This document shows, one piece after another, positions 1 to 7,801 of a stretch of DNA of 64,000 nt (position 1 is the first letter of the stretch; the number at the start of each line of letters is the position of its first letter). Origin of the DNA: Polyangium spumosum (lineage in GTDB: Bacteria; Myxococcota_A; Polyangia; Polyangiales; Polyangiaceae); the NCBI RefSeq assembly GCF_009649845.1, contig NZ_WJIE01000003.1, positions 310,001 through 374,000 of the forward strand. Direction: 5' to 3'. The position numbers and the translations under genes are program-made. Under the pieces are notes generated by a model. The model was not told the origin of the DNA, made no database searches, and was given only the letters and a program-made list of their open reading frames with translations.

Positions 1-1
1 C

Positions 2-127
2 CGACCCGCGCGCTTCGAGACGACGGGCGGGCTCGGCGGCGCCGTCGAGGGGCTCTGGCTCGGCCTGGATCTCTCGTTGCAGATCGAGCACCCGCTCGGC
101 AGGTCCGTCCCGACGAACCCTCGTTGA
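2..127 (+). CDS. C-terminal end of an unidentified protein (partial)
   Basis: An open frame enters from the left edge and stops at TGA 125-127, giving 41 residues (RPARFETTGGLGGAVEGLWL and onward, ending SVPTNPR). Codon use has the strong third-position G/C bias of the neighbouring genes, so I read it as the tail of a real gene. The Gly-rich stretch followed by WLGLDLSLQIEHPLG could be an amphipathic or beta segment, but no family is recognisable from so short a piece. The 69 bases to the next start contain a G-rich ribosome site for that gene. Confidence 0.45.
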   Translation, partial: RPARFETTGGLGGAVEGLWLGLDLSLQIEHPLGRSVPTNPR

Positions 128-196
128 TCACGCACGAGGTGGGGGCCTTGTGCCTCGTGTGTCCGTCTCCATGATCCTCGGGGGGGGAGCCTTTCG

Positions 197-472
197 ATGC
201 AACACCTCGGAGAGCCCGCGGAACCCTTCGTCATCGGGCCCGCGAGCGCGGGGCGCGCGCTACGCGACCGGTTCGGCACGTTCGTCGGCGCCGACTACGT
301 TCCTGGCAAGACGGCGATGCGTGACGCGCTCGTCGAACGATTCGGCATCTCGCAGCTCGACGCGGAGGAGCTCTGCGACGCGCTCGAGGCCTCGGGCGCG
401 CTGCGCTTCATCAGCACGCCCGACGGCGAAGGGTTTCACATCGACAGCGACGTGGTGGACGAGGCTGCGTAA
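197..472 (+). CDS. Small conserved-looking hypothetical protein, 91 aa
   Basis: A 91-residue acidic protein with no signal peptide or membrane segment. The ATG at 197 follows a run of G and GGAG about 9 bases upstream, a good ribosome site. The body (FGTFVGADYVPGKTAMRDAL, then SQLDAEELCDALEASGALRF) looks like a helical, winged-helix-sized domain: it has the helix-turn-helix rhythm of small DNA-binding folds and a final beta pair (LRFISTPDGEGFHID). I do not recognise a named family. It lies about 95 bases upstream of the protease gene on the same strand and could be co-transcribed with it. The function is unknown. Confidence 0.7.
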   Translation: MQHLGEPAEPFVIGPASAGRALRDRFGTFVGADYVPGKTAMRDALVERFGISQLDAEELCDALEASGALRFISTPDGEGFHIDSDVVDEAA

Positions 473-567
473 CCGAAGGCGCGTCGAGCGACCTCGGGGC
501 ACGCGTGTTGCCCTGTCCGCTCACGCAGCTCGGCCCCGGCGCGCGCGCTGCCACCGGAGGAAGCACC

Positions 568-1701
568 ATGTTCGACCGTGGCTGGACGATCTTCCGCATT
601 CGCGGCATCCCCGTGAAGCTGCACATCACGCTCGTCCTGTTTCTCCCGTACGTCGCGTTCGTCACGTCTACCCAGTTCCGGGTGATCGCCGAGGCCGTCG
701 GGCTGCCGCGCAGCGAAGTGCACCTGCCGCCGCTCGTCTGGGGCACGATCCTCGCGGTCGGGCTCTTCGTCTCCATCTTGCTGCACGAGCTCGCGCACTC
801 GTTCGTGGCCCTCTCGAACGGCGTCCGCGTCCGGTCGATCACGCTCATGATGCTCGGCGGCGTCTCGCGCATGGAGCGCGACGTGAAGCCCGAGCGCGAG
901 GCGTGGATGGCCTTCGCCGGGCCGCTCTCGAGCTTCGGCATCGCGCTCGGCTGCTGGCTCTTCTCGCTCCTGCCCCTGCCCGCCGAGGTGCGCGTCGCCT
1001 TCCTCGCGCTCGCGCTCGCCAACGCGGTGCTCGGCGCGTTCAACCTCTTGCCCGCCTTCCCCATGGACGGCGGGCGCGTGCTGCGCGGGCTGCTCTCCTC
1101 GCGGCTCGGCATCCGCCGCGCGACCCGCGTGGCCGCGACGATCGGCAAGGGCATGGCCGTGCTCTTTGGTCTGCTCGGCCTGCTCTCGTTCAACATCCTG
1201 CTCGTGCTCATCGCGGTGTTCGTGTACATGGGCGCGGCCGGCGAGCAGGGGCGCAGCCAGTTCCGGCAGGTCCTCGAGGGTTTGCCCGTGGCCGAGGTGA
1301 TGACGAGCCGGCTCGGCGAGGCGCACGCGGACGAACGCGCGGGCGAGGTCGCGCGGCGGCTCTTCCGGCAGAACCTCGCGGGCGCGCTCGTGGTCGACGG
1401 CGACGGCGAGCACGACGGGCACGATCCGGATCACGTGCTCGGCGTGGTGACGGCGTGGGACCTCGCGCGGCCCGAGCTCCACCGCGCGCCCGACGCGACT
1501 GTCGGCAAGGCCATGCGGACGGACGTGCCACGCGTGCACACCCGGGACGACGCGGCGGCCACGCTCGACGCGCTCGTGGGTGGAGACGCCGAGGCCGTGC
1601 TCGTGCTCGACGAGGGCGAACACGTGGTCGGCCTCGTGACGCCGGCCGACCTCCAGCGCGCGATCACGCTGCTCGGCGCGGCCGGCGGGCGGGCGCGTTA
1701 A
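568..1701 (+). CDS. Site-2-type intramembrane metalloprotease with two CBS domains (M50 family)
   Basis: A 377-residue membrane protease. The zinc motif HELAH is at residues 73-77 within a hydrophobic segment, and the partner motif NLLPAFPMDGG (Asp about residue 167) supplies the third ligand, as in the S2P/SpoIVFB family. After the membrane core, two CBS repeats fill about residues 240-370 (VAEVMTSRLGEAHADE and VGKAMRTDVPRVHTRD), which in this family sense adenine nucleotides and gate activity. An in-frame upstream start at 505 exists, but ATG 568 has GGAGG seven bases before it, so I chose 568. Such enzymes usually cut membrane-bound anti-sigma or transcription factors; no substrate gene is adjacent. 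The stop overlaps the convergent next gene by 4 bases. Confidence 0.93.
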   Translation: MFDRGWTIFRIRGIPVKLHITLVLFLPYVAFVTSTQFRVIAEAVGLPRSEVHLPPLVWGTILAVGLFVSILLHELAHSFVALSNGVRVRSITLMMLGGVSRMERDVKPEREAWMAFAGPLSSFGIALGCWLFSLLPLPAEVRVAFLALALANAVLGAFNLLPAFPMDGGRVLRGLLSSRLGIRRATRVAATIGKGMAVLFGLLGLLSFNILLVLIAVFVYMGAAGEQGRSQFRQVLEGLPVAEVMTSRLGEAHADERAGEVARRLFRQNLAGALVVDGDGEHDGHDPDHVLGVVTAWDLARPELHRAPDATVGKAMRTDVPRVHTRDDAAATLDALVGGDAEAVLVLDEGEHVVGLVTPADLQRAITLLGAAGGRAR

Positions 1702-3095
1702 GCGCTCATCTTCGGGATGGTCAGGCGCACGCGCGCGCCGCCGCTCGGAGCATCGTCGATCTCGAGCTGCATGCGCACGTGCGCCGCGATCGCCGTCGCG
1801 GCGATGAGCGAGATCCCCGCGGGACGACCTGCCGCGAGGATCTCGAAGTCCCGGCTCAAGACGCCGGTCCGCGCCGCCTCGGGCAGCGGGTGCCCGGCGT
1901 CGTCCACGGTGAGCGTGAAGCCGCCGCCCTGCTGCTCGGAGAGCGTCAGGACCACCTCCGTGCCTGGCGGCGACGCGCTGATCGCATGATCGAGCAGCGC
2001 GTGCATCAGCACCGTCAGCGCCCCGATCTGCGCGACCTCGTACGCCGTCTGCGGCGCGTTCAGCGTCACGCGCACGTCGTGCCGCGCCGCGCGCCCCACG
2101 TCGTCGCGCACCACGTCGCGCAGCGCCTCGGCGATGTCCACGTGCCGCGGCAGCTCGCCGATCGGGCACGCGCCGAGCCGCGCGAGGTCGCCCATCGTCT
2201 CGGACGCCGCCGTCACGTGCCGCATCGAGCTCGCCACGATGTCGCCGACCTCGCCCCCGCGATCACGCAGCGGCAAGAGGTCGCGCGTGATCGCCGAGAA
2301 GATGCCGCGCAGCTCCGACACGAGCCCTCGCACGCCGGCCACCAGCACCGCGAGCCCCTCGCTGCTCACGGGCTCGATCGACGCGCTCGCCGGCGGCGTG
2401 CTCGCCACCTTCGCGCCGCTCGCGAACACCGCGGCGAGCTCGCGCGCGTAGGCCTCGCCTTGCTCCTGCGCCGCCTTGAGCTCGCGCTTCAGGTTCTCGA
2501 GCTCCTGCCGCTGCATGTCCACGTCGGCCGGCAGCACGAGCGTCTGCATCGAGCCGTCGAGCTCCAGCCGCCCTCCGTGCCGGATCGCCATGCGCGACAG
2601 CCACGCGCGCTCCGACTCGAACGTCGCGGGCTGGTCCGGGCCGAGCACCACGCTGACCTTCACCTCTTCGCCCTCGCGGCGCACGCTCACCTCGGCGGTG
2701 CCCTTCGCGTTCGCCGGATCGCCCGCCTGACCGACGAGCAAGAGCAACATGCGACGTAGCTCGGCCTCGTCGCCGAACACCGTCGTGCCTTCGCCCATCT
2801 CGATCTGCACGCGCGCCTCGGGCGCGACCTCCCACAGGAGCTGCGCGAGATCGATCTTGCCTCGCCGCCCTCGGGTCGCAGGGTGCCCGTGGAGCGAGGC
2901 CAGCATCCCGACGGCCTCGTCGAGCTGGTTCAGCGTCGTCTCCACCGCGACCGTGCTCTCGCCCTCGGGCACGCGAACGGAGCCCGGGGGCCCGTCCTGG
3001 ATGATCACTCCCTGGCGGAGCTTCTGCGCTGCAGTGCGGGCTTCCTGCGCGAGCAGCCACGTCAGCTCGTTGCGCGTCAATCGATCGCTCGTCAC
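1698..3095 (-). CDS. Histidine-kinase-like protein with two degenerate ATPase domains
   Basis: A 465-residue soluble protein read from GTG 3095, with GGAG about 7 bases upstream; longer in-frame starts run into the opposite-strand gene. It has two kinase-like halves. Residues about 70-210 end in RAWLSRMAIRHGGRLELDGS, like the G2/C-terminal part of a GHKL ATPase. A coiled segment (LENLKRELKAAQEQGEAYAR) follows. Residues about 240-465 contain ALLDHAISASPPG in the N-box position, DDAGHPLPEAAR at G1 and an IAATAIAAHVRMQLEI segment at G2. The N-box Asn is replaced, and no clear phospho-acceptor His motif is visible. It is probably a signalling or scaffold relative rather than an active kinase. Function beyond the fold is inference. 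Confidence 0.8.
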   Translation of the reverse strand: MTSDRLTRNELTWLLAQEARTAAQKLRQGVIIQDGPPGSVRVPEGESTVAVETTLNQLDEAVGMLASLHGHPATRGRRGKIDLAQLLWEVAPEARVQIEMGEGTTVFGDEAELRRMLLLLVGQAGDPANAKGTAEVSVRREGEEVKVSVVLGPDQPATFESERAWLSRMAIRHGGRLELDGSMQTLVLPADVDMQRQELENLKRELKAAQEQGEAYARELAAVFASGAKVASTPPASASIEPVSSEGLAVLVAGVRGLVSELRGIFSAITRDLLPLRDRGGEVGDIVASSMRHVTAASETMGDLARLGACPIGELPRHVDIAEALRDVVRDDVGRAARHDVRVTLNAPQTAYEVAQIGALTVLMHALLDHAISASPPGTEVVLTLSEQQGGGFTLTVDDAGHPLPEAARTGVLSRDFEILAAGRPAGISLIAATAIAAHVRMQLEIDDAPSGGARVRLTIPKMSA

Positions 3096-3203
3096 CCGAT
3101 CTCCGTCCTCTGCGCTTTCTTCGAGAAATCGCGCCGGGGCATGATGCCAGAACCCGCCCTGCCCTGCTACGCTGAAGGCGGACCCGACCTCTCTTCCTTT
3201 GCC

Positions 3204-5420
3204 ATGACGAGCGCCGAGACGAAGGCCCCGCCGCCGACGCGGCCCCTGCGAAACCTTCGCTGGCTCGCGCCCCTCCTCCCCGCGGCCGTCTTCGCCGGTG
3301 CTTGTGGGCCATCCACCGCGCCGAACCCTTTCACCGTCGACGCCGGCCCCGACGCCGCGGAGGACCCCGACGCCGGCGGCACCGGCGGCGGTAATCCCGG
3401 CGACGCAGCCCCGCCCGACGACACCCTCGGCGGCCCCTGCAACGACGACGCCCAGTGCGACGACACCATCGCTTGCACCGTCGACACCTGCGACCTCGCC
3501 CTCGGCCGCTGCCGCCACAGCCCCGACGACGGCGCTTGCCAGGACGGCTTCTACTGCGACGGCGTCGAGCGCTGCGAACCCAAGCTCGGCTGCCTGCCCG
3601 GCGCTCCCGTCGCTTGCTCCGACGGCGACGTCTGCACCATCGACACCTGCGTCGAGTCCACGGGCGCCTGCACGCACGTCCTGCGTGACGCCGACGGCGA
3701 CGGCACGGCCGACGGCCACTGCGTCGCGAACGGCGACTGCAACGACGACGACCCGAAGGTCTCGCCCGCGCTGCCCGAGGTCTGCGCGAACGGCAAGGAC
3801 GACGACTGCGACGGCGCCGTCGACGAAGCCGGCTGCGCTTCACCCGAGCACGACACGTGCGCCGATCCCCTCGTCATCGACGCGCCCGGCGCGTACACGA
3901 TCAACACCACCGCGGCCGCCTCGAACTTCGCCGCCTCCTGCAACGTCGACAATCAGGCCGGCGCGCGTGACGTCGTCGCCGCCATCGTCCTGCCTGCGGG
4001 CCCGCCCCTCGACGTCGAGATCTCTGCCCGGACGAACGGCGCCGACGTCGCCCTCGCGCTCCTCGGCCAGTGTGGCGATCCCTCGAGCGAGATCACCTGC
4101 GGCAAGTCGTTCTTCAACGCCCAGGGTGGCCGCTTCGCCAAGATCCGCGGCCGCTCGCTCGGCGATCCCGCCCAAAGCGTCGCGCTGCCCCTCTACGTCT
4201 TCACCGACGCGAACACGCCCGTCGTCCTCGACGTCGCCTTCCTCCCGCCCGAGCCCGTCGCCACGAACGAGACCTGCGGCACGGCCGAGCCCATCTCCTT
4301 CGGCGTGCCTTTCCTCTCGACCTTGATCGACGTCGATCAAGACGTCGGCATCGCCTGCATGCCGCTCACGGGCGAGCTCCTCTACAGCTTCGAGCTCGCC
4401 TCCCCTGCGAACGTGCACGTCTATGCGAGCTCCGTCGACGGCGACGGCGCCCCCGTGATCTCCCTCCGCGACGCGGCCTGCGCGCTGCCCGAGGACGAGA
4501 TCACCTGCCAGAGCGCGAAGATCGTCGACGTCTTCCGCCACGCGTTGCCCGCGGGCACCTACCACGTCGCCGTCGCGGCCGGCGCGCCCACGACCGTCTC
4601 CACGACCGTCGTGATCGAACCTCCCACCGAGCCTCTGCCCGACGAGACCTGCGCGGGCGCCCCGACGATCACGCCCAACGTCACGCGTGACGTCGACCTC
4701 CTCGAACGCCAGGACGACGTCCAGCTCGGCTGCCTGCCTGGCGCGGTCGACGCGGCGTATACGCTCTCGTTGCCCGTCGCCTCCGACGTCCTGCTCGTCC
4801 AGCGTATCTCCCAGGGTGACTCCGCCGCCGTCTCGCTCGCCCTCCCGCTCTGCGCCGAACCTTCGGACGAGCTCGCGTGTGTCGCCGGCGGGCAATCGCC
4901 GCTCCGCGTCGGCAAGCGCAACGTGCCCGCGGGTGAGTACCGTGTCATCGCCGAGTCTCTGCTCGGCCAGCCCGTGCAGGTCACGGCGTTCGTGCGCAAG
5001 AGCGCGCCGCCCCTCGTCGTGCCTTTCGCCGACGCTTGCGCGGACGTGCTCATGATCCCGGAGACGGGCGGTTTTTTCCAGGGCAACACCGCGAACGCGA
5101 CGGCGAGCTTCAACGCGGGTTGTGATCAAGGCGGAGGGCCCGAGGGCGGGGCGCGTGACCAGCTCCTCGGGCTCTCCCTTTCTGATAAGAAACGCGTCGT
5201 GCTCGACATGTCCGGGTCCGGCTACACGACGCTGCTCGACGTCCGCAAAGGGCCCGATTGTCCGGGCGTCGAGGTCCCGAAGGCTTGCGCCGTCGGCTAC
5301 GGCCAGAACAAGAGCTTCCTCGACCTCACCCTCGATCCGGGCATGTACTTCCTCCAGATCGACGGGCTCGGCCAGGACGCCGGGCCCTGGTTCCTCGACG
5401 TACGGGTCATCGACCCTTGA
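3204..5420 (+). CDS. Secreted Cys-rich lipoprotein with MopE-type metal-binding motif
   Basis: A 738-residue surface lipoprotein. The start at ATG 3204 gives a basic N-terminus, a hydrophobic stretch and a lipobox ending in FAGAC about residue 34. Next comes a low-complexity Asp/Gly linker, then Cys-rich repeats of the form C-x-DDAQC-x-DTIACTVDTC (about residues 75-165). The MopE-type Asp-rich motif (DADGDGTADGHC, NGDCNDDDPKVSP, DDDCDGAVDEAGC) follows, with the pattern of calcium/copper-binding repeats in MopE-like proteins. The remaining 500 residues hold three or four beta-rich repeats beginning DTCADPLVID, NETCGTAEPISF and DETCAGAPTITP. It is very likely exported and anchored; the ligand is unknown. 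The end overlaps the convergent gene by 14 bases. Confidence 0.88.
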   Translation: MTSAETKAPPPTRPLRNLRWLAPLLPAAVFAGACGPSTAPNPFTVDAGPDAAEDPDAGGTGGGNPGDAAPPDDTLGGPCNDDAQCDDTIACTVDTCDLALGRCRHSPDDGACQDGFYCDGVERCEPKLGCLPGAPVACSDGDVCTIDTCVESTGACTHVLRDADGDGTADGHCVANGDCNDDDPKVSPALPEVCANGKDDDCDGAVDEAGCASPEHDTCADPLVIDAPGAYTINTTAAASNFAASCNVDNQAGARDVVAAIVLPAGPPLDVEISARTNGADVALALLGQCGDPSSEITCGKSFFNAQGGRFAKIRGRSLGDPAQSVALPLYVFTDANTPVVLDVAFLPPEPVATNETCGTAEPISFGVPFLSTLIDVDQDVGIACMPLTGELLYSFELASPANVHVYASSVDGDGAPVISLRDAACALPEDEITCQSAKIVDVFRHALPAGTYHVAVAAGAPTTVSTTVVIEPPTEPLPDETCAGAPTITPNVTRDVDLLERQDDVQLGCLPGAVDAAYTLSLPVASDVLLVQRISQGDSAAVSLALPLCAEPSDELACVAGGQSPLRVGKRNVPAGEYRVIAESLLGQPVQVTAFVRKSAPPLVVPFADACADVLMIPETGGFFQGNTANATASFNAGCDQGGGPEGGARDQLLGLSLSDKKRVVLDMSGSGYTTLLDVRKGPDCPGVEVPKACAVGYGQNKSFLDLTLDPGMYFLQIDGLGQDAGPWFLDVRVIDP

Positions 5421-5739
5421 TCGGTTTTCCCTTTTTCGCCTTCCGCGCGCCGGCCTGCGCGCTGACGGTCACGTTGAAGGCGAGCCGATGGATCTCCATC
5501 ACCGCGATCTCCGCCTCCTCCGGCGTCATCGCGAAGCCCTGGAACATCTTGCGCCCGGCATACCGCGCCGGGTCCACGCCCTCGGCATTCACGTAAATCA
5601 CGCCGTCGCTGCCCAGCGCGAGCTCCGTCGTCAGGTCCGGCGGAGCCTCGTCTTCCGCCGCTCCTGCCTTTCTCTTCGTTCGCCCCCCCGTTGCCACCGC
5701 CGTGGCCTTCTTGCTCGTGCTCGTTGCCTGCGGTCGCAT
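5407..5739 (-). CDS. Hypothetical basic/acidic protein, 110 aa
   Basis: A 110-residue protein with a Lys/Thr/Ala-rich N-terminal tail (SKKATAVATGGRTKRKAG) and a compact C-terminal region (ELALGSDGVIYVNAEGVDPARYAGRKMFQGFAMTPEEAEIAVMEIH) ending in a Lys-rich tail. The start at ATG 5739 has AAAGGT six bases upstream; ATG 5754, five codons earlier, is also possible. The DGVIYVNAEGVDPARYAGR segment could be a small beta-hairpin domain, but I recognise no family. Five copies of a GGTTTTNCCGCG-like motif lie 96-190 bases upstream of its start. The function is unknown. Confidence 0.65.
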   Translation of the reverse strand: MRPQATSTSKKATAVATGGRTKRKAGAAEDEAPPDLTTELALGSDGVIYVNAEGVDPARYAGRKMFQGFAMTPEEAEIAVMEIHRLAFNVTVSAQAGARKAKKGKPIKGR

Positions 5740-5834
5740 CGATACCTTTCGCATGGTGCGCGTCCTCGTACCCGAAACGAGAACGGCGGACGCCGATCTG
5801 CTCTGTGCGCCTGGCCAAGGCCCGTTTCTTGGTC

Positions 5835-5929
5835 GGTTTTTCCGCGCACGTCAAGCCCTGGTTTTACCGCGAACGTCTACCCCTGGTTTTTCCGGGGCGA
5901 CTGGTTTGTCCGCGATGGTTTGTCCCTCG
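5835..5929. repeat. Five clustered copies of a GGTTTTNCCGCG motif
   Basis: The 200-base gap between two minus-strand genes contains GGTTTTTCCGCG (5835), GGTTTTACCGCG (5860), GGTTTTTCCGGG (5885), GGTTTGTCCGCG (5903) and GGTTTGTCCCTC (5918), spaced 25, 25, 18 and 15 bases. The same 12-mer, GGTTTGTCCGCG, recurs at 8781-8792 just before another gene. It may be a regulator binding cluster for the 5407-5739 gene; this is inferred from position only. Confidence 0.5.
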
Positions 5930-5955
5930 CCGGGTCCGGTCCGGACGTCCTGGGC

Positions 5956-7014
5956 TCAGCTCTTCGCCGGCGTCGCCGCGCCCTGCTCCTCGGCGAGCGC
6001 GGCGACGAACGCGCCCCGCAGCGCCTCGAAGTCCTCGACCGAGAGCGTATGGCTATCCTGGACGAACCCATTGAACCAGTGCTTCGGCGCGCCGGGCCTA
6101 CGCGACTCCAGGATGGGCCGCGTCCGGATCTCCTTGCCGAGCTCCCCCAGCACCACGAATTTCTTGCGGAATGGCTGCGCCCCGCCGTCCATCCCCCGGA
6201 ACGAAGGCGCCTCGTCCCGGAACGTCTCCCCCACGAACATCCCCATCGCCCGGAGCCCGCCGCCCCGACCCGTCACGTGGAAAAAAAACGGATCCCCCTT
6301 GCCGTACCGCTCGAGCTCAGCCTGCCTCCGCCGGCCGAAGCTCTTCGTCTGCATGCAGAGCGCGTAGTTCTTCGCCGTCACCACGAGCAGGTGCCGCCGC
6401 GCCGCCGCCTTGCCGCGTGACTCGCCGATCCGCTGCGCCACGAGCGAGACGAGCCGCGCCTCGGCGCGACCGTCCGGCGCTCGCTCGACGGCGGCCTTGC
6501 GCGCCGCGCGCAGCGCCTCGTACGCGGCCTCCTCCGCCTCCGTGATCGGCCACGACAGCTCCGACCAGAAGAGCTCCTCGAAGAGCCGCATCGGCCGCTC
6601 GAGCTCCGGCTCCGACGCGTCGCCCTCGATCCGCACGTTCACCGCGATGTCCTGCGCGAGCGAAGCCGCCGCGAGATCCGAGCCGCCCACGTACACGACG
6701 CGCCGCGCGCCGCTGTCGAGCACCCAGAGCCGCGGCACGAACGCCGCCCCGGAGAGCGCGTGATAGACGCGGCAACGCGCGCCCGGCGTCCGTTCGAAGC
6801 GCCGCAGCAGCGCCGTCTCCGTCGCGTAGCCGTCGAGCCCCGCGAGCAACATCAGCTCGCCGCCGCGCTCCACGAACCGCACGAGATCCACGACCGCGAG
6901 CGCGCTCGCCTCGGCGCGGCTCACCGCGACGCAGACCCGGCTCGCCTCGGCGAGCTCCGCGGCGAGCCGGGCCCCCATCTCTCGGCCGTGACGCAAGAGC
7001 TCGATGGTCGCCAT
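5956..7014 (-). CDS. PLD-like domain fused to an EVE/PUA-like domain
   Basis: A 352-residue soluble protein. Residues about 1-165 resemble the PLDc_2 fold (VCVAVSRAEASALAVVDLV, later RRVVYVGGSDLAAASLAQDI with the GG/SDL turn and a final FEELFWSEL). The HxK motif is lost: the position reads FVPRLWVLD instead of FHxKLxxLD. Residues about 215-335 look like an EVE/PUA-like module (NYALCMQTKSFGRRRQ, YGKGDPFFFHVT, MGMFVGETFRDEAPSF). EVE-like domains read modified bases and occur with nucleases in type IV restriction enzymes, which suggests defence or a nucleic-acid reader role, though the nuclease half looks inactive. ATG 7014 is chosen; GTG 7044 is an alternative. The domain calls come from pattern and are tentative. 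Confidence 0.75.
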   Translation of the reverse strand: MATIELLRHGREMGARLAAELAEASRVCVAVSRAEASALAVVDLVRFVERGGELMLLAGLDGYATETALLRRFERTPGARCRVYHALSGAAFVPRLWVLDSGARRVVYVGGSDLAAASLAQDIAVNVRIEGDASEPELERPMRLFEELFWSELSWPITEAEEAAYEALRAARKAAVERAPDGRAEARLVSLVAQRIGESRGKAAARRHLLVVTAKNYALCMQTKSFGRRRQAELERYGKGDPFFFHVTGRGGGLRAMGMFVGETFRDEAPSFRGMDGGAQPFRKKFVVLGELGKEIRTRPILESRRPGAPKHWFNGFVQDSHTLSVEDFEALRGAFVAALAEEQGAATPAKS

Positions 7015-7140
7015 TCCCCTCGCGCTTCTAGCAAGGGATCCCACGCGGCGTCGAGTGTCTTTCGGGGCCCGCCTCGTCCTCGGGCAAACATGCCCTCCCG
7101 CCGATTGACGCCCCTACCTGGCTCGGCTCTCCTCGTCGTC

Positions 7141-7791
7141 ATGAGCCAAGAGCCCGAGCGCGAGCTCGTCTACTTCGACATCCGCGGCCGAGCCGAGGCC
7201 ATCCGCCTCCTGCTCGCCTATGTCCGTGCCCCGTACGTGGATCGGGGCGTCCCGCGCGCCGACTGGCCCACGCTGAAGCAGACCGTCCCCCTCGGCCAGG
7301 TCCCGGTGCTCATCGAGCGCTCGGCCGAGGGCGAACGCGTGATCCCCCAGAGCGCGGCCATCCTCCGCCACCTCGCCCGCGTCTTCGGGCTCGACGGGGC
7401 GAACGAGGACGAGCGCGTCCGCGCCGACGTCGTCGCCGAGACCACGCACGACCTCCGCGCCGCGTGGGCCCGCGTCGCCTACAACCCTGGCTGGCTGAAG
7501 GACCAGGCCGCCACCGACGCCCACTTCCGCGACGTCTTCCCTCGCTTCCGCGCCATCCTCGAGGGGCTGCTCGAGTCATCCGAGGAGAAAGGCGCCCTCT
7601 ACTTCGCGGGCCCTTCGCCCACGTATGCGGATTTCCTCGTCTTCGCCGTGCTCGAATCTCACTGCGAGGTCGTCCCCTCCTGCCTCGACGGCCACGGCTC
7701 GCTCCAGCGCTTCCTCGACGACGTCCGGGCCTTGCCCGCGATTGCCGACTACCTCGCTCGCCGCCGCCCCTCGGATTTCGAGCGGGGCTGA
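7141..7791 (+). CDS. Glutathione S-transferase-like protein
   Basis: A 216-residue protein with the thioredoxin-like GST N-terminal domain (LVYFDIRGRAEAIRLLLAY, matching the YFxxRGRAExIRxxLA signature of sigma-type GSTs). The cis-proline segment is GQVPVLIE, followed by the Ser of the glutathione site in VIPQSAAILRHLAR. The helical C-terminal domain contains PSPTYADFLVFAVLE, equivalent to the N-capping Asp motif. It starts at ATG 7141 after AGCTC/GTCGTC with a weak ribosome site. It is probably a cytosolic detoxification enzyme or a glutathione-dependent isomerase; the substrate is unknown. It is divergent from the EVE-like gene across a 126-base spacer. Confidence 0.88.
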   Translation: MSQEPERELVYFDIRGRAEAIRLLLAYVRAPYVDRGVPRADWPTLKQTVPLGQVPVLIERSAEGERVIPQSAAILRHLARVFGLDGANEDERVRADVVAETTHDLRAAWARVAYNPGWLKDQAATDAHFRDVFPRFRAILEGLLESSEEKGALYFAGPSPTYADFLVFAVLESHCEVVPSCLDGHGSLQRFLDDVRALPAIADYLARRRPSDFERG

Positions 7792-7801
7792 GCGCGCCGC
7801 A

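Noticed and set aside
436-2169. A 577-residue minus-strand frame over the protease
   Set aside because: Shadow frame of the protease gene; His/Arg/Glu-rich with no family pattern.
3298-4326. Long plus-strand frame within the MopE-type lipoprotein
   Set aside because: A Ser/Thr/Pro/Arg-rich shadow frame without any motif; the lipoprotein frame has clear signal peptide and domain evidence.
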